The notes beneath the pieces are model-generated. The model saw only the letters and a list, made by a program, of their open reading frames with translations. It was not told the DNA's origin and did not search any database. 64,000 nucleotides of DNA, taken from Paraburkholderia madseniana. Lineage in GTDB: Bacteria > Pseudomonadota > Gammaproteobacteria > Burkholderiales > Burkholderiaceae. The DNA lies in contig NZ_VOSW01000057.1 in assembly GCF_009690905.1 (NCBI RefSeq), forward strand, positions 1 to 64,000, in the 5' to 3' direction. Shown in pieces: positions 8,761 through 17,070 of this stretch; the first letter of the stretch is position 1; each line of letters begins with the position of its first letter. The position numbers were made by a program, and so were the translations under genes.

Positions 8761-9132
8761 GTCGCTCTCTCCGAAAGGCAAAAAACCAGACGGTCGGGAT
8801 ATCCCGATACCTGTTGTGATTGAACGGCGGTAGCGCCGCGCCGCTTGCGTGTTGCCCGCAGCCAGTTGCCGTGCAGTTTCGCCCGAATTCGCGCGGATTG
8901 CAGATTGCCGACAACTTTGCCGCTTCTTCTCCAGCCTGACTTACAGCTCATCTACGACACTCGCGCTGCCGGCCATGCCTGAACGGGCACGGCAAGGATC
9001 ACAGGTTTCCATGACAACGCCATGACTATTCTGTCGAATTCCAAAAATTGACACAATTCGCCAATAATATCCAAATCAATCTTTTCGTCACCCTCCCCGG
9101 GCGACGGACATTCATCTGATGACGGAGGCTCT
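8761..9132. promoter_or_regulatory. divergent phnS / phnW control region
   Basis: This 372-base gap must hold the promoters for the transport/catabolic operon (left) and phnW (right). It contains an inverted repeat CGAATT...AATTCG (9035-9060, 14-base centre) covering a TTGACA (9048-9053), and an AT-rich segment after it. I could not place a convincing -10 for either direction. A LysR- or GntR-type site is likely here but not proven. Confidence 0.5.
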
Positions 9133-10245
9133 GTGATTCCTGGAAACGATCCGATCCTGTTGACCCCGGGCCCGTTGAGCACTTCGCTGCAAACCCGCGA
9201 GGCGATGCTGCGTGACTGGGGTTCGTGGGACGCCGCGTTCAACCGTATGACCCATAGCGTGTGCGCTGACCTGGTCAAAATCGTACATGGTGAAAGTGAC
9301 TATGTATGCGTACCGCTTCAAGGCAGCGGCACGTTCGCGGTCGAAGCGGCGCTCGGCACGCTGGTGCCGCGTCAAGGCTGCGTGCTGGTTCCGAACAACG
9401 GCGCGTATTGTGCCCGTCTGATCCGGATATTGCAGCGAATGGGGATCGCTTATGTGGAACTGACGCTGCGCGAAGACGAACCGGTCAGCGCGGCGGCCAT
9501 CGAAGACGCCCTGAATCGCGACTCGCGTATCACTCACGTCGCGCAAGTCCACCTGGAAACGAGCGCCGGCCTGCTCAATCCGCTCGACGATATCGCCGCG
9601 GTGTGTCAGCGGCACGGCAAAAGTCTGATCGTCGACGCGATGAGTTCGTTCGGCGCGCTGCCGATCGATTTACGGCGCGGCGGCATCGACGCGCTGATCT
9701 CGGCGAGCGGCAAATGCCTGGAAGGTGTGCCGGGCATGGGATTCGTGATTGTGCGGCGCAGCGTGCTGGAGCGGAGCGAAGGACGCTCGCCGTCGCTCGC
9801 GCTGGATCTGTACGATCAATACGTCTATATGGAGAAGACGACGCAGTGGCGTTTCACGCCGCCGACTCATGTGGTCGCGGCTTTGCGGCAGGCGCTCGAT
9901 CAGTTCATTGCGGAAGGGGGACAAGCGGCACGCGGCGCGCGCTATACGCAGAACTGTGCGGCGTTGGTGAGTGGCATGAAAGCACTCGGCTTCGAACCGT
10001 TTCTGAAACCCGAAGTGCAGGCGCCGGTGATCGTCACGTTCTACGCGCCGCGCGACCCTGCGTGGAATTTTGCAAACTTCTATGCCGCGGTGCGCGAGGC
10101 GGGTTACGTGCTGTATCCGGGCAAGCTGACGCAAGTGGACACGTTCCGCGTGGGTTGCATCGGCGCGATCGATGCGAACGAACTGCATAACGCGGTGGCC
10201 GCGATCGACCGTGCGCTCAAATGGCTCGGGATTCGCGTGAAGTGA
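9133..10245 (+). CDS. phnW: 2-aminoethylphosphonate:pyruvate transaminase
   Basis: Fold-type I PLP enzyme of 370 residues, the standard length. It moves the amino group of 2-AEP to pyruvate, giving phosphonoacetaldehyde and alanine. The Schiff-base lysine is K194 (ASGKCLEG) and the pyridine-nitrogen aspartate D168 (VDAMSSFGA). The start is GTG at 9133 with GGAGG four bases upstream; the nearby ATG at 9119 is out of frame. It is the first catabolic step feeding PhnY and PhnA, and is transcribed away from them. Confidence 0.92.
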   Translation: MIPGNDPILLTPGPLSTSLQTREAMLRDWGSWDAAFNRMTHSVCADLVKIVHGESDYVCVPLQGSGTFAVEAALGTLVPRQGCVLVPNNGAYCARLIRILQRMGIAYVELTLREDEPVSAAAIEDALNRDSRITHVAQVHLETSAGLLNPLDDIAAVCQRHGKSLIVDAMSSFGALPIDLRRGGIDALISASGKCLEGVPGMGFVIVRRSVLERSEGRSPSLALDLYDQYVYMEKTTQWRFTPPTHVVAALRQALDQFIAEGGQAARGARYTQNCAALVSGMKALGFEPFLKPEVQAPVIVTFYAPRDPAWNFANFYAAVREAGYVLYPGKLTQVDTFRVGCIGAIDANELHNAVAAIDRALKWLGIRVK

Positions 10246-10348
10246 AGTGACGTGGATGCCGCGAAGCAGCCGTGGTGCGCAGGTACGTGGGGCGCTCGCT
10301 CATGCGCCCAGGCCACCAGCCGCTCGGGTGCTCCGTGGGCACAGCCGC

Positions 10349-11104
10349 TCAGGCGATCAGGATTTCCGGCCCATGCGCCGTGATCGCCTTGCCGAGCGCC
10401 TTCTCCGGCGCCAATTCGGTGACCAGATAGCGCGCCGATTCGATACCGTTGATGCGCACCGGCGTCACGCGCCCGAACTTCGAGTGGTCGGCGACGACCA
10501 CCACCGTGTCGGCGGCGGCGATCATACGGCTGCGCACTTCGGCGGCCATGCGGCTGTAGTCGGTCAGGTAGCCGTCCGGCGAAATGCCGCCCGCGCCAAT
10601 GAAGGCGAAGTCGGCGTGGTACTGCGTCAACTGATGGACCGTGTCGAGGCCGAAAGTGGCGTCTTCGATATCCGACAGTTCGCCGCCGAGCAGCGTCACG
10701 CGGTTATCGTTGCGGCGGCCAAGCAGCAGCGCGATGCGCCAATCGTTCGTATAGACCGACAGGCGATGCCGGTCGAGCAGCGCCCGGGCCACCGCCTGGG
10801 TGGTGCTGCCCGAATCGATGATCAGCGAGGCGCCGTCCGGCACGAACTCGGCCGCGCGTTCGCCGATGGCCCGCTTGGCGCCGGCGTTGGCGCCTTCTCG
10901 CGTATCGAGGTCGGGCTCGCGCCGGTCGCTGGATAGCGCGCCGCCGTGGGTCGTGACGAGCAGACCGCGCCCGGCCAGTGCATTCAGATCGCGGCGGATC
11001 GTCTCGCGCGACACATTCAGTTCGCGCACCAGTTCAGCGACCGAGAGCGCGCCGGTTTTGGCGACTTGCGCCAGGATGTATTGGTGACGTTGTTCTGCGA
11101 GCAT
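10349..11104 (-). CDS. DeoR/GlpR-family transcriptional regulator
   Basis: 251 residues. An N-terminal DeoR HTH (about 1-57, with VSRETIRRDL recognition helix) is followed by a sugar-phosphate-isomerase-like sensor domain (DGASLIIDSGSTT, ADHSKFG) that normally binds a phosphorylated sugar or polyol. It stands alone next to the phn cluster, convergent with phnW, with no sugar gene beside it, so its effector is unknown. No clear ribosome binding site precedes the ATG. Confidence 0.82.
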   Translation of the reverse strand: MLAEQRHQYILAQVAKTGALSVAELVRELNVSRETIRRDLNALAGRGLLVTTHGGALSSDRREPDLDTREGANAGAKRAIGERAAEFVPDGASLIIDSGSTTQAVARALLDRHRLSVYTNDWRIALLLGRRNDNRVTLLGGELSDIEDATFGLDTVHQLTQYHADFAFIGAGGISPDGYLTDYSRMAAEVRSRMIAAADTVVVVADHSKFGRVTPVRINGIESARYLVTELAPEKALGKAITAHGPEILIA

Positions 11105-11279
11105 CTATTGGAGGCCGGGAGCCGGCACGCTTGGGTTTCGCCACGATTGGAGAAGGCCGCGGTATTGTATTACGCGTGGCGCGGGGATGCTCCTCTTACG
11201 GCGCTTACCTGCTAACCTGAACGCCTTGGCCGCGCGCCGACGCCTGTCGAAGCCGCGTAGTCCGTCAACCGAACTGCCG

Positions 11280-12839
11280 ATGCCGCCACTGTTTCGCCGT
11301 TTACTGCTGCTGTTCCACGCGTTGCGTTATGGCGCACGCCTGCTCTGGCTTGCCGCCCCATCCGACCACAAACTGCACTGGATGATCGAGCTGATCGGCC
11401 GCGTGCACGCGGCCGGGCGCAGCGGCGCGAGCCTGCACGGCGTGCTGCCCGCGCTCGGGCCGCTCGCAAGCCGCTTCGCGCAGACCCTGGTCGACCGGCC
11501 CGAACTCGCGACCGGCACCCTGCACGATGCCATCGACGCAATTGATCATCTCGAAGCCCCGCTGCCGCCGCAGGAATCCGAACAGGCTTTGGCACGCGCA
11601 TTCGGCCGGCCGCTCGCCACGATCTTCAGTGCAGTCGATCTGGTGCCGGTGCGCGGCGGCTTTGCCGAACAGACGCACTTCGCGCGGCTTATCGTGCCGG
11701 TCAACGGCCATAGCGAAGTGGCCATCAAGCTGGTGCGCGCCGATCAGTTGCAACAGATCGGCGACGAACTCGCGCTTCTGCGCTGGGTCGCGCGCTGGCT
11801 GGAGAAACTTTCCGGCTCGGCCCGCCGCCTGCAACTGCGGACGTTGGCGCAGACCTTCACCGACGACATCCAGCGCCGTTTCGACCTGCGCGCCGAAGCC
11901 GCCAATCTGAGCCAGACCGGCCATCACTTCGACGGCGACCGGCGCATCGTCGTGCCGGTCGTGATCTGGGACCTGTGCACCAACCAGACGCTGACGATGC
12001 AACGCGTCAGCACCTTGGCCGCCAGCGACCTGCCCGGCCTGCATTTGCATCACGTCAAGCTTGCGCCGCTGGCTGCACATATCGTCGAGGTGGTGACTGA
12101 ACAGGCATTCGAGCACGGCTTTTTTCACGCGACGCTCGATGCGCGCAAGGTGCGCGTGAGCATCGAACCGGACACGCTGGGACGCCTCGTGCTGGCGGAG
12201 TTTTCGATCATGTCGAGTCTGTCGACCGGCGAGCGCGAATTCTTCGTACACGGCGCGACTGCCCTCTTCGACCAGGACTACGGCCGGCTCGCCGAACTGC
12301 ATCGCGACGCCGGTCATGTGTCCGACGACACGCGCAAGGAGATGCTCGAAGCCGAGTTGCGCACGCGCGCCGAAGCGCACTTCGCAGCCGCGCCGGAGGA
12401 CCGCTCGGCGGGTTCGCTCTTTCATCATCTGCTGCACGCCGTGCATCCGTTCGACGGCGCCGTGTCCGGGCGGCTCGCCACCGCCCAGCGCTCGTTCCAG
12501 CAGGCGGAAATGCTCGCGCGTGCGCTGCATCCAGGCGTCGATACGTGGAATGTCACACGCGGCGTGCTGGCGGGCATAGCGCGGCGCGACATGGATCACC
12601 GCGGCTGGATCAAGCGCATCTCGCGCGAGTTGCCGCATTTGGCGCATATGCTGCCGCGCGTGCCGCAACTGGCCGTGCGCTATCTGCAGCATGAGCACGA
12701 TCGCGCCCGCACCCCGCAGCAGAATGCGCAGTTGATGCTGGATATCAGCCGTGAATATCGGCGCACGCGTGTGCTGCTGTGGGCGTGCGCGGTGTGCGGC
12801 GGAGTACTTGGCGCGGGGACGGTATTGCTGATGTGGTGA
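11280..12839 (+). CDS. UbiB/ABC1-family protein, probable pseudokinase
   Basis: 519 residues from the ATG at 11280; an earlier in-frame ATG at 11187 would add 31 residues, and neither has a strong binding site. The order of UbiB-family segments is recognisable: an N-terminal region, VAIKLVRA (K150), FDLRAEAANL (the ExD-like segment), and a C-terminal membrane helix (about 497-518). However KxGQ reads SRFAQ (65-69), the Ala-rich loop reads VRGGFAEQTH, HADxHPGN reads HATLDARK (283-290) and DFG reads EFS (307-309). UbiB proteins support ubiquinone assembly; this paralog has lost the catalytic motifs and may act as a scaffold. Confidence 0.75.
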   Translation: MPPLFRRLLLLFHALRYGARLLWLAAPSDHKLHWMIELIGRVHAAGRSGASLHGVLPALGPLASRFAQTLVDRPELATGTLHDAIDAIDHLEAPLPPQESEQALARAFGRPLATIFSAVDLVPVRGGFAEQTHFARLIVPVNGHSEVAIKLVRADQLQQIGDELALLRWVARWLEKLSGSARRLQLRTLAQTFTDDIQRRFDLRAEAANLSQTGHHFDGDRRIVVPVVIWDLCTNQTLTMQRVSTLAASDLPGLHLHHVKLAPLAAHIVEVVTEQAFEHGFFHATLDARKVRVSIEPDTLGRLVLAEFSIMSSLSTGEREFFVHGATALFDQDYGRLAELHRDAGHVSDDTRKEMLEAELRTRAEAHFAAAPEDRSAGSLFHHLLHAVHPFDGAVSGRLATAQRSFQQAEMLARALHPGVDTWNVTRGVLAGIARRDMDHRGWIKRISRELPHLAHMLPRVPQLAVRYLQHEHDRARTPQQNAQLMLDISREYRRTRVLLWACAVCGGVLGAGTVLLMW

Positions 12840-12926
12840 TGATTGCAGCTTCGAACAAGACGCGCGTCTTGCATCCCGGCAGTTCGATATCGGCTCAGTA
12901 CCCTCGCCCGCCGCTTAACCCGCCGC

Positions 12927-13937
12927 CTAATCCGCTGTGTCGGCGCCGGCCGGCACTTTCGCGCGCACCTTGCTTCCCGGGGCCGGCGCCCAGGCCGGGC
13001 GGCTCTTGCGCGCCGAATCCACCACGACGATGTAGCGCCCCGCCCACGGCGTCACCTGGCGATCGCTTTTCAATACCCACAGCGATTTGCCGGACTCGAC
13101 GAGCGCGACATATTCAGCGTCGAGAATGCCGTAGTGGTCGATAAACGCATTGAGCGAAGCAGGAATCCGCACGCAGCCCTTCGAATGACGAATACCGAGC
13201 AGCGGCTCGAGCCGGTCCGGATCGGTGGCGTGCATCTGGAAACGCATCTGCGACATGCCACCCTTGCCCCAACCCCGTTCGCCCTGCGCCCAGCCGAGGT
13301 CGAAGATCCGCATGTCGCGCTTGCCGTAGCCGCGGATGTGGTTCTCGTTCAGCGTGCCTTCGGAGCGAAAGTCCATGTTGGACGGCGTATGTTCGAACAC
13401 GCCGAGCGGCGTGATGAAGTGGTCGTACTCGCCAGGCCTGCCCGTTGAGACCGGCGACGCGCCGATCATCTGCCAGTTGTCGGACGGCGTTGCCCGGAAA
13501 TAGATGAACAGCGCCTGCACGTTGGTGTTGCGATCGACCACCACGACATATTCGCCCGACAGGTTGCCGAACATGTGCTCGCCGAGCGCCGTTTGCAGAC
13601 GGTCGGCATAGGCGCGCTGCTCCGCGGCCGGCACTTTCAACCGACGCGTGACGTCTTGCGCGAACACGTCACGCAGCAGAAACGCGCGACGCGGGTCGAC
13701 CACGCCGGCCGCACCGGGCGCGGCAACGGCCGACGCGTCGACCGCGCGCGCCGGGTGGTTCGCCACTGCGGATGCCGATGGTCGGGCGGACGTGGCGCCC
13801 GAAGCCGAAGCCGTGCCCGACGCCGCGATAGCGGCGCCACATGACGCCGCGCAAAAGACAGCCGCAAACACGCGCGCCAGATAGCGCACTGAACCAACGG
13901 CGCGCGCGAAACTCGGCACGAAGCGTAAATCCGACAT
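12927..13937 (-). CDS. L,D-transpeptidase (YkuD family)
   Basis: 336 residues. An N-terminal signal or anchor (about 12-39) and a long Ala/Ser-rich linker lead to a YkuD catalytic domain with H236, H251 and C255 in HSKGCVRIP, the full catalytic set. Such enzymes cross-link peptidoglycan or attach proteins to it in the periplasm. I chose the ATG at 13937; 33 more codons are open upstream but look non-coding. Convergent with the UbiB-like gene. Confidence 0.82.
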   Translation of the reverse strand: MSDLRFVPSFARAVGSVRYLARVFAAVFCAASCGAAIAASGTASASGATSARPSASAVANHPARAVDASAVAAPGAAGVVDPRRAFLLRDVFAQDVTRRLKVPAAEQRAYADRLQTALGEHMFGNLSGEYVVVVDRNTNVQALFIYFRATPSDNWQMIGASPVSTGRPGEYDHFITPLGVFEHTPSNMDFRSEGTLNENHIRGYGKRDMRIFDLGWAQGERGWGKGGMSQMRFQMHATDPDRLEPLLGIRHSKGCVRIPASLNAFIDHYGILDAEYVALVESGKSLWVLKSDRQVTPWAGRYIVVVDSARKSRPAWAPAPGSKVRAKVPAGADTAD

Positions 13938-14351
13938 ACACACCACTTCGCTTCGACGATCTACCGATGCGGAAGTACTGCGGTCCGGTGCAGGCTGGCG
14001 AGGCCAATTGGGGTAGTTCATCGCGTATTTGAGCAAACCTGATTATTATTGATTGCTCGCCGGCTCACGGCGGCGCTCGGAACGAGGATGTTACTAAGCA
14101 CATTGGCATCTGTCGATGAAGACTCGGCTAATTCACCCATATCACCGTATTAACAACCGATATTCGACGCTCTGGGCCGCGGTTTTAAAAGCAGCGCAAA
14201 GTGAATTGAAAGCCAATCCGCGATAAAACCGCGAAACCGATTCGTCACGACATGCTCGCAGAATCGGCTCGTTCGTGGACCGGTCGCTCGAGCAATCCGC
14301 GCGAGCGTTCATGGTTGACACTCGCGTTACGCACATGGAGGAAAGAGGAAC
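13938..14351. other. gene-free stretch before nadE
   Basis: Divergent gap of about 410 bases between the transpeptidase and nadE. It should hold both promoters. I see no convincing gene, RNA or strong palindrome; GAGGAAAGAGGAAC just before 14352 is the nadE binding site. Confidence 0.5.
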
Positions 14352-15212
14352 ATGACGCAACAGGACCCAGCCGCACGCCAGGCAAGCATCGCAGCGGAAA
14401 TGCATGTCGCCGCCGAGTTCGACGCCGCACAGGAAATCGAGCGCCGGGTCGCCTTTCTGGCGAACTATCTGCGCAGCAACGGCCTGAAAACTTACGTGCT
14501 CGGCATCAGCGGCGGCGTCGATTCGACTACCGCCGGTCGGCTTGCACAACTCGCGGTCGAGCGGCTGCGCGCCGAACATTACGACGCGCGTTTCGTCGCG
14601 ATCCGTTTGCCCTACGGCGTGCAAAAAGATGAAGCCGACGCGCAGCAGGCTTTGAGCTTCATTCGCGCGGACGAAAATCTCACCATCGATATCAAACCCG
14701 CCGCCGATGCAATGCTCGCCGCACTGGATAACAGCAGTGTGCGATTTAACGACGACTCTCAGCAGGATTTCGTCCACGGCAATATCAAGGCACGCCAGCG
14801 AATGATCGCGCAATACGCGGTAGCCAGCGCACGGGCCGGCGTGGTGATCGGCACGGATCACGCGGCCGAATCGGTGATGGGATTTTTCACGAAGTTCGGC
14901 GACGGCGGCGCCGATGTGCTGCCGCTCACCGGCCTGAACAAACGTCGTGTGCGGGCACTGTCCAAAGCCTTGGGCGCACCCGAATCGCTGGCGCACAAGG
15001 TGCCGACCGCCGACCTGGAAATGTTGCGCCCACAACGACCGGACGAAGACGCATACGGCATCCCTTACGATGATATCGACGACTTTCTGGAAGGCAGACC
15101 GGTGAGCGACGCGGCGCGCGCAACGGTCCTGCGCTTCTATGACGTCACGCGGCACAAGCGGGCGCTGCCCTACACGCCGTTCGATTGGCCAGTGAAGACA
15201 GGCGGGGAATGA
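14352..15212 (+). CDS. nadE: NH3-dependent NAD+ synthetase
   Basis: 286 residues, close to the E. coli enzyme. It converts deamido-NAD, ATP and ammonia to NAD+ in the cytosol. The ATP-pyrophosphatase P-loop SGGVDST is at 53-59, and the deamido-NAD site segments TDHAAE, FTKFGDGGAD and KVPTADLE are intact. There is no N-terminal glutaminase domain, so it uses free ammonia. A strong purine-rich binding site (GGAAAGAGGAAC) precedes the ATG. It stands alone. Confidence 0.92.
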   Translation: MTQQDPAARQASIAAEMHVAAEFDAAQEIERRVAFLANYLRSNGLKTYVLGISGGVDSTTAGRLAQLAVERLRAEHYDARFVAIRLPYGVQKDEADAQQALSFIRADENLTIDIKPAADAMLAALDNSSVRFNDDSQQDFVHGNIKARQRMIAQYAVASARAGVVIGTDHAAESVMGFFTKFGDGGADVLPLTGLNKRRVRALSKALGAPESLAHKVPTADLEMLRPQRPDEDAYGIPYDDIDDFLEGRPVSDAARATVLRFYDVTRHKRALPYTPFDWPVKTGGE

Positions 15213-15241
15213 GAAAAGGGAAGTAAAGAAAAGGGAAGTAA
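15212..15241. repeat. 15-bp perfect tandem duplication after nadE
   Basis: AGAAAAGGGAAGTAA occurs twice head to tail (15212-15226 and 15227-15241), starting at the last base of the nadE stop codon. It looks like a recent slippage or duplication event and has no evident function. Confidence 0.8.
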
Positions 15242-15345
15242 CAACCAGAATGCGCGGGGATGCCCGTCAGGAATTGGCGCCTGACGCAGCGCGTTCTCCC
15301 CACGCGGCGCATTCGAAGCAATCGGCAAACGCGGTTGCGACAGAC

Positions 15346-15612
15346 TCAGTGAGCAGGCGGTGTGTCGTCACTAAACAGATCAGCACTGGCCTCGAGCGTC
15401 AGGCCGCCCAAATGCTTGCCGTGAATCTGCCGCGCGATCACCTCGCCCACATACGGCACTTCCGCGTTTAACTCGACAGTAGCGTAGGCGCTGGGTTTTC
15501 CGGCGTCGACCACCTCGACGTGTTTCGCGTAATGCCCAAGCTCACGCTTGAGGAATTCCCGCACTTCCTGCTCGCTGCACGATTCCGCGATATTGCGCAC
15601 GATCAGGTTCAT
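15346..15612 (-). CDS. small RNA-recognition-motif (RRM) protein
   Basis: 88 residues. The N-terminal NLIVRNI resembles the RNP2 strand and AYATVEL the RNP1 strand of an RRM, arranged beta-alpha-beta-beta-alpha-beta over nearly the whole protein. The RNP1 aromatic residues are partly replaced (Y at 43), so RNA binding is likely but weak. Start at 15612 lies five bases after the stop of a 48-residue ORF, so the two are probably co-translated. Related short RRM proteins in proteobacteria are poorly studied. Confidence 0.65.
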   Translation of the reverse strand: MNLIVRNIAESCSEQEVREFLKRELGHYAKHVEVVDAGKPSAYATVELNAEVPYVGEVIARQIHGKHLGGLTLEASADLFSDDTPPAH

Positions 15613-15617
15613 GCCGC

Positions 15618-15764
15618 CTACCCTCGGCGCGCGCTGCGATCCGCAGCCTGCACTCGCACCGGGCGCAGCGCTGCACGCTGTTTCGCCTGAGCAGCCGCGA
15701 GTTGGCGGATCAAGGCGGCGCCGGCCGCACCCACAGCAGCCAATGTCAGATAGAAGGCAATCAT
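15618..15764 (-). CDS. 48-residue membrane-anchored small protein
   Basis: Short ORF with GGGGAG eight bases before its ATG. The first 20 residues form one hydrophobic helix (MIAFYLTLAAVGAAGAALIR), followed by a basic tail rich in Arg, Gln and Ala. It ends five bases before the RRM gene on the same strand. I do not recognise it; the anchor plus basic tail, next to an RNA-binding protein gene, is suggestive. An alternative is a translated leader for the RRM gene. Confidence 0.55.
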   Translation of the reverse strand: MIAFYLTLAAVGAAGAALIRQLAAAQAKQRAALRPVRVQAADRSARRG

Positions 15765-16030
15765 TTAAATCTCCCCTTCGAATTTCGTCCTGTTTTCAGG
15801 ATAGCCACAATCGACAACAAAAGCGATGCGACACAATGTCGTAAAAACGGACCTAAAAAACTTCCGTTAATGCACTGTACCTGAATAAGCAGCGATAAAA
15901 ATAGCAAAACACATGTTCATTCAGTGGTGCAGGCCCGGTACACGCACCAGACGCGGACGCTGGACGCAAAAATCGGGCCGCACCGGACAGCGACATTTAT
16001 CGCCACCGGCATCCTGCGGGGGACGTGCGC
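15765..16030. other. gene-free AT-richer stretch
   Basis: Control region of the small protein/RRM pair (minus strand) and spacer to the secreted protein gene. A locally AT-rich part (about 15800-15920) may hold the promoter. No gene or structured RNA is evident. Confidence 0.4.
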
Positions 16031-16063
16031 AAAGGGCGGGCTGATCGTCGGGATCAGTCCGCC
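16031..16063 (-). terminator. hairpin downstream of the HNH-like gene
   Basis: GGCGGGCTGATC (16035-16046) pairs with GATCAGTCCGCC (16052-16063), 12 bp with one G-U pair. On the minus strand it is followed by CTTTGCG, a short T run. It lies about 100 bases after the stop at 16164 and is a plausible terminator. Confidence 0.45.
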
Positions 16064-16163
16064 GCTTGCACGTTCGGCGCGCTCACCCACCATGCATTCT
16101 TGCCTTACGGCACGTGAACCAGCACCGCGGACGAAGCGTCGACGCCGTCGGAGACAGGCGGCC

Positions 16164-16694
16164 TCATGGCGCGCTGTCGCGACCGTCGCCTCGTCCATTG
16201 CTGTCGCCGGTTGCGACATCGAGACGGCTCACATCGCAAGACGTCTGGCTAAAGCCCGAATAGACCACCGACCAGTTACCGACAATCGCGGCTTGCGCCT
16301 CCGCGAGACTCAGCTTCCCTTCGCAAACGCAGCGTTTGAGCATGACCGCGGCGCGCGCCTTGCGACGCTCGCCCTGCTGGCCTGCCCACGGCAGAAGATC
16401 GAGATTGGCGGGTGCGTTCGGCGAGCCGCCGAGCACAATGGGCACGCGCCTGTCCAGCGCGAAAGCGGGACCGTTGTCGGCAGCGATGCCGCGCGCGGCA
16501 AGCATGCGGTCCTTGTGGGCCATCAATTCGTCGAACGGTGGTGCAACCGTGTCCGCATAGCCGGGTCGGCAAATCGTTTCACCGACCGACTCCTGCGTGA
16601 CGCGCTCGTCGAGCATCGCTGAATCCTGAGCCTGGACTTCACCGACGCGCAAGGCGAATATCGCGGTGAAACCAAGCAGGAACGCAAGACGCAT
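16164..16694 (-). CDS. secreted protein with HNH-nuclease-like fold, degenerate
   Basis: 176 residues from the ATG at 16694, which begins a clear signal peptide (to about residue 22, VGEVQA); the 53 codons upstream look non-coding. The central part (LDRRVPIVLGGSPNAPANLDLLPW) has the layout of secreted HNH-type proteins, which normally read D-H-x-V-P-L-x-L-G-G followed by N-L. Here the DH pair is DR, so a catalytic histidine seems lost. The following segment (CVCEGKLSLAEAQAAIVGNW) is typical of the same group. Function unknown; nuclease activity is doubtful. Confidence 0.6.
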   Translation of the reverse strand: MRLAFLLGFTAIFALRVGEVQAQDSAMLDERVTQESVGETICRPGYADTVAPPFDELMAHKDRMLAARGIAADNGPAFALDRRVPIVLGGSPNAPANLDLLPWAGQQGERRKARAAVMLKRCVCEGKLSLAEAQAAIVGNWSVVYSGFSQTSCDVSRLDVATGDSNGRGDGRDSAP

Positions 16695-17070
16695 CTTGCG
16701 GCCGGGACGCGCCGCACTCCACCGGCGCGCAGGCGTCGGCGGAACCGTCTGGTATGTCCTGCTGGTTGCGTCGCTGTAATAGATGATGCGGCGCCCGTCT
16801 GCAATGCCTGCGTTCATTCGTTGGCGCGCCGGCAGCGGCGCGCAATAGTTCAATTCGCAGACTAATTAAAACACATTCAAAATCCCTGCGCGAAAAAGGC
16901 ATACAGACGCAGGTTAGTGGAGATGCGCCCCAAGGCGCTCGCAAGTGAACGCCAGCGCGGTCCTGGCGTGCACGAATACACGTGGCAGGACCGTGTCGAT
17001 ACGCCGTACAAAGGCGGCGCAGTTGCCTGCGCCGCGCCCGGGCACGGCTCAGGCAACGCGCAACCGCAAG
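16695..17070. other. gene-free stretch
   Basis: About 375 bases between the S10 peptidase stop and the HNH-like gene start, both on the minus strand. No gene is visible; the part near 16850-16915 is AT-rich and is the most likely promoter position for the HNH-like gene. Confidence 0.4.

Noticed and set aside
9035..9060. CGAATT...AATTCG inverted repeat as PhnR operator
   Set aside because: It does not resemble the repeat upstream of phnR or the GntR consensus; only noted as part of the control region.
15917..16219. 100-codon minus-strand frame overlapping the end of the HNH-like gene
   Set aside because: It overlaps a better supported gene, has arginine-rich shadow composition and contains the terminator-like hairpin.
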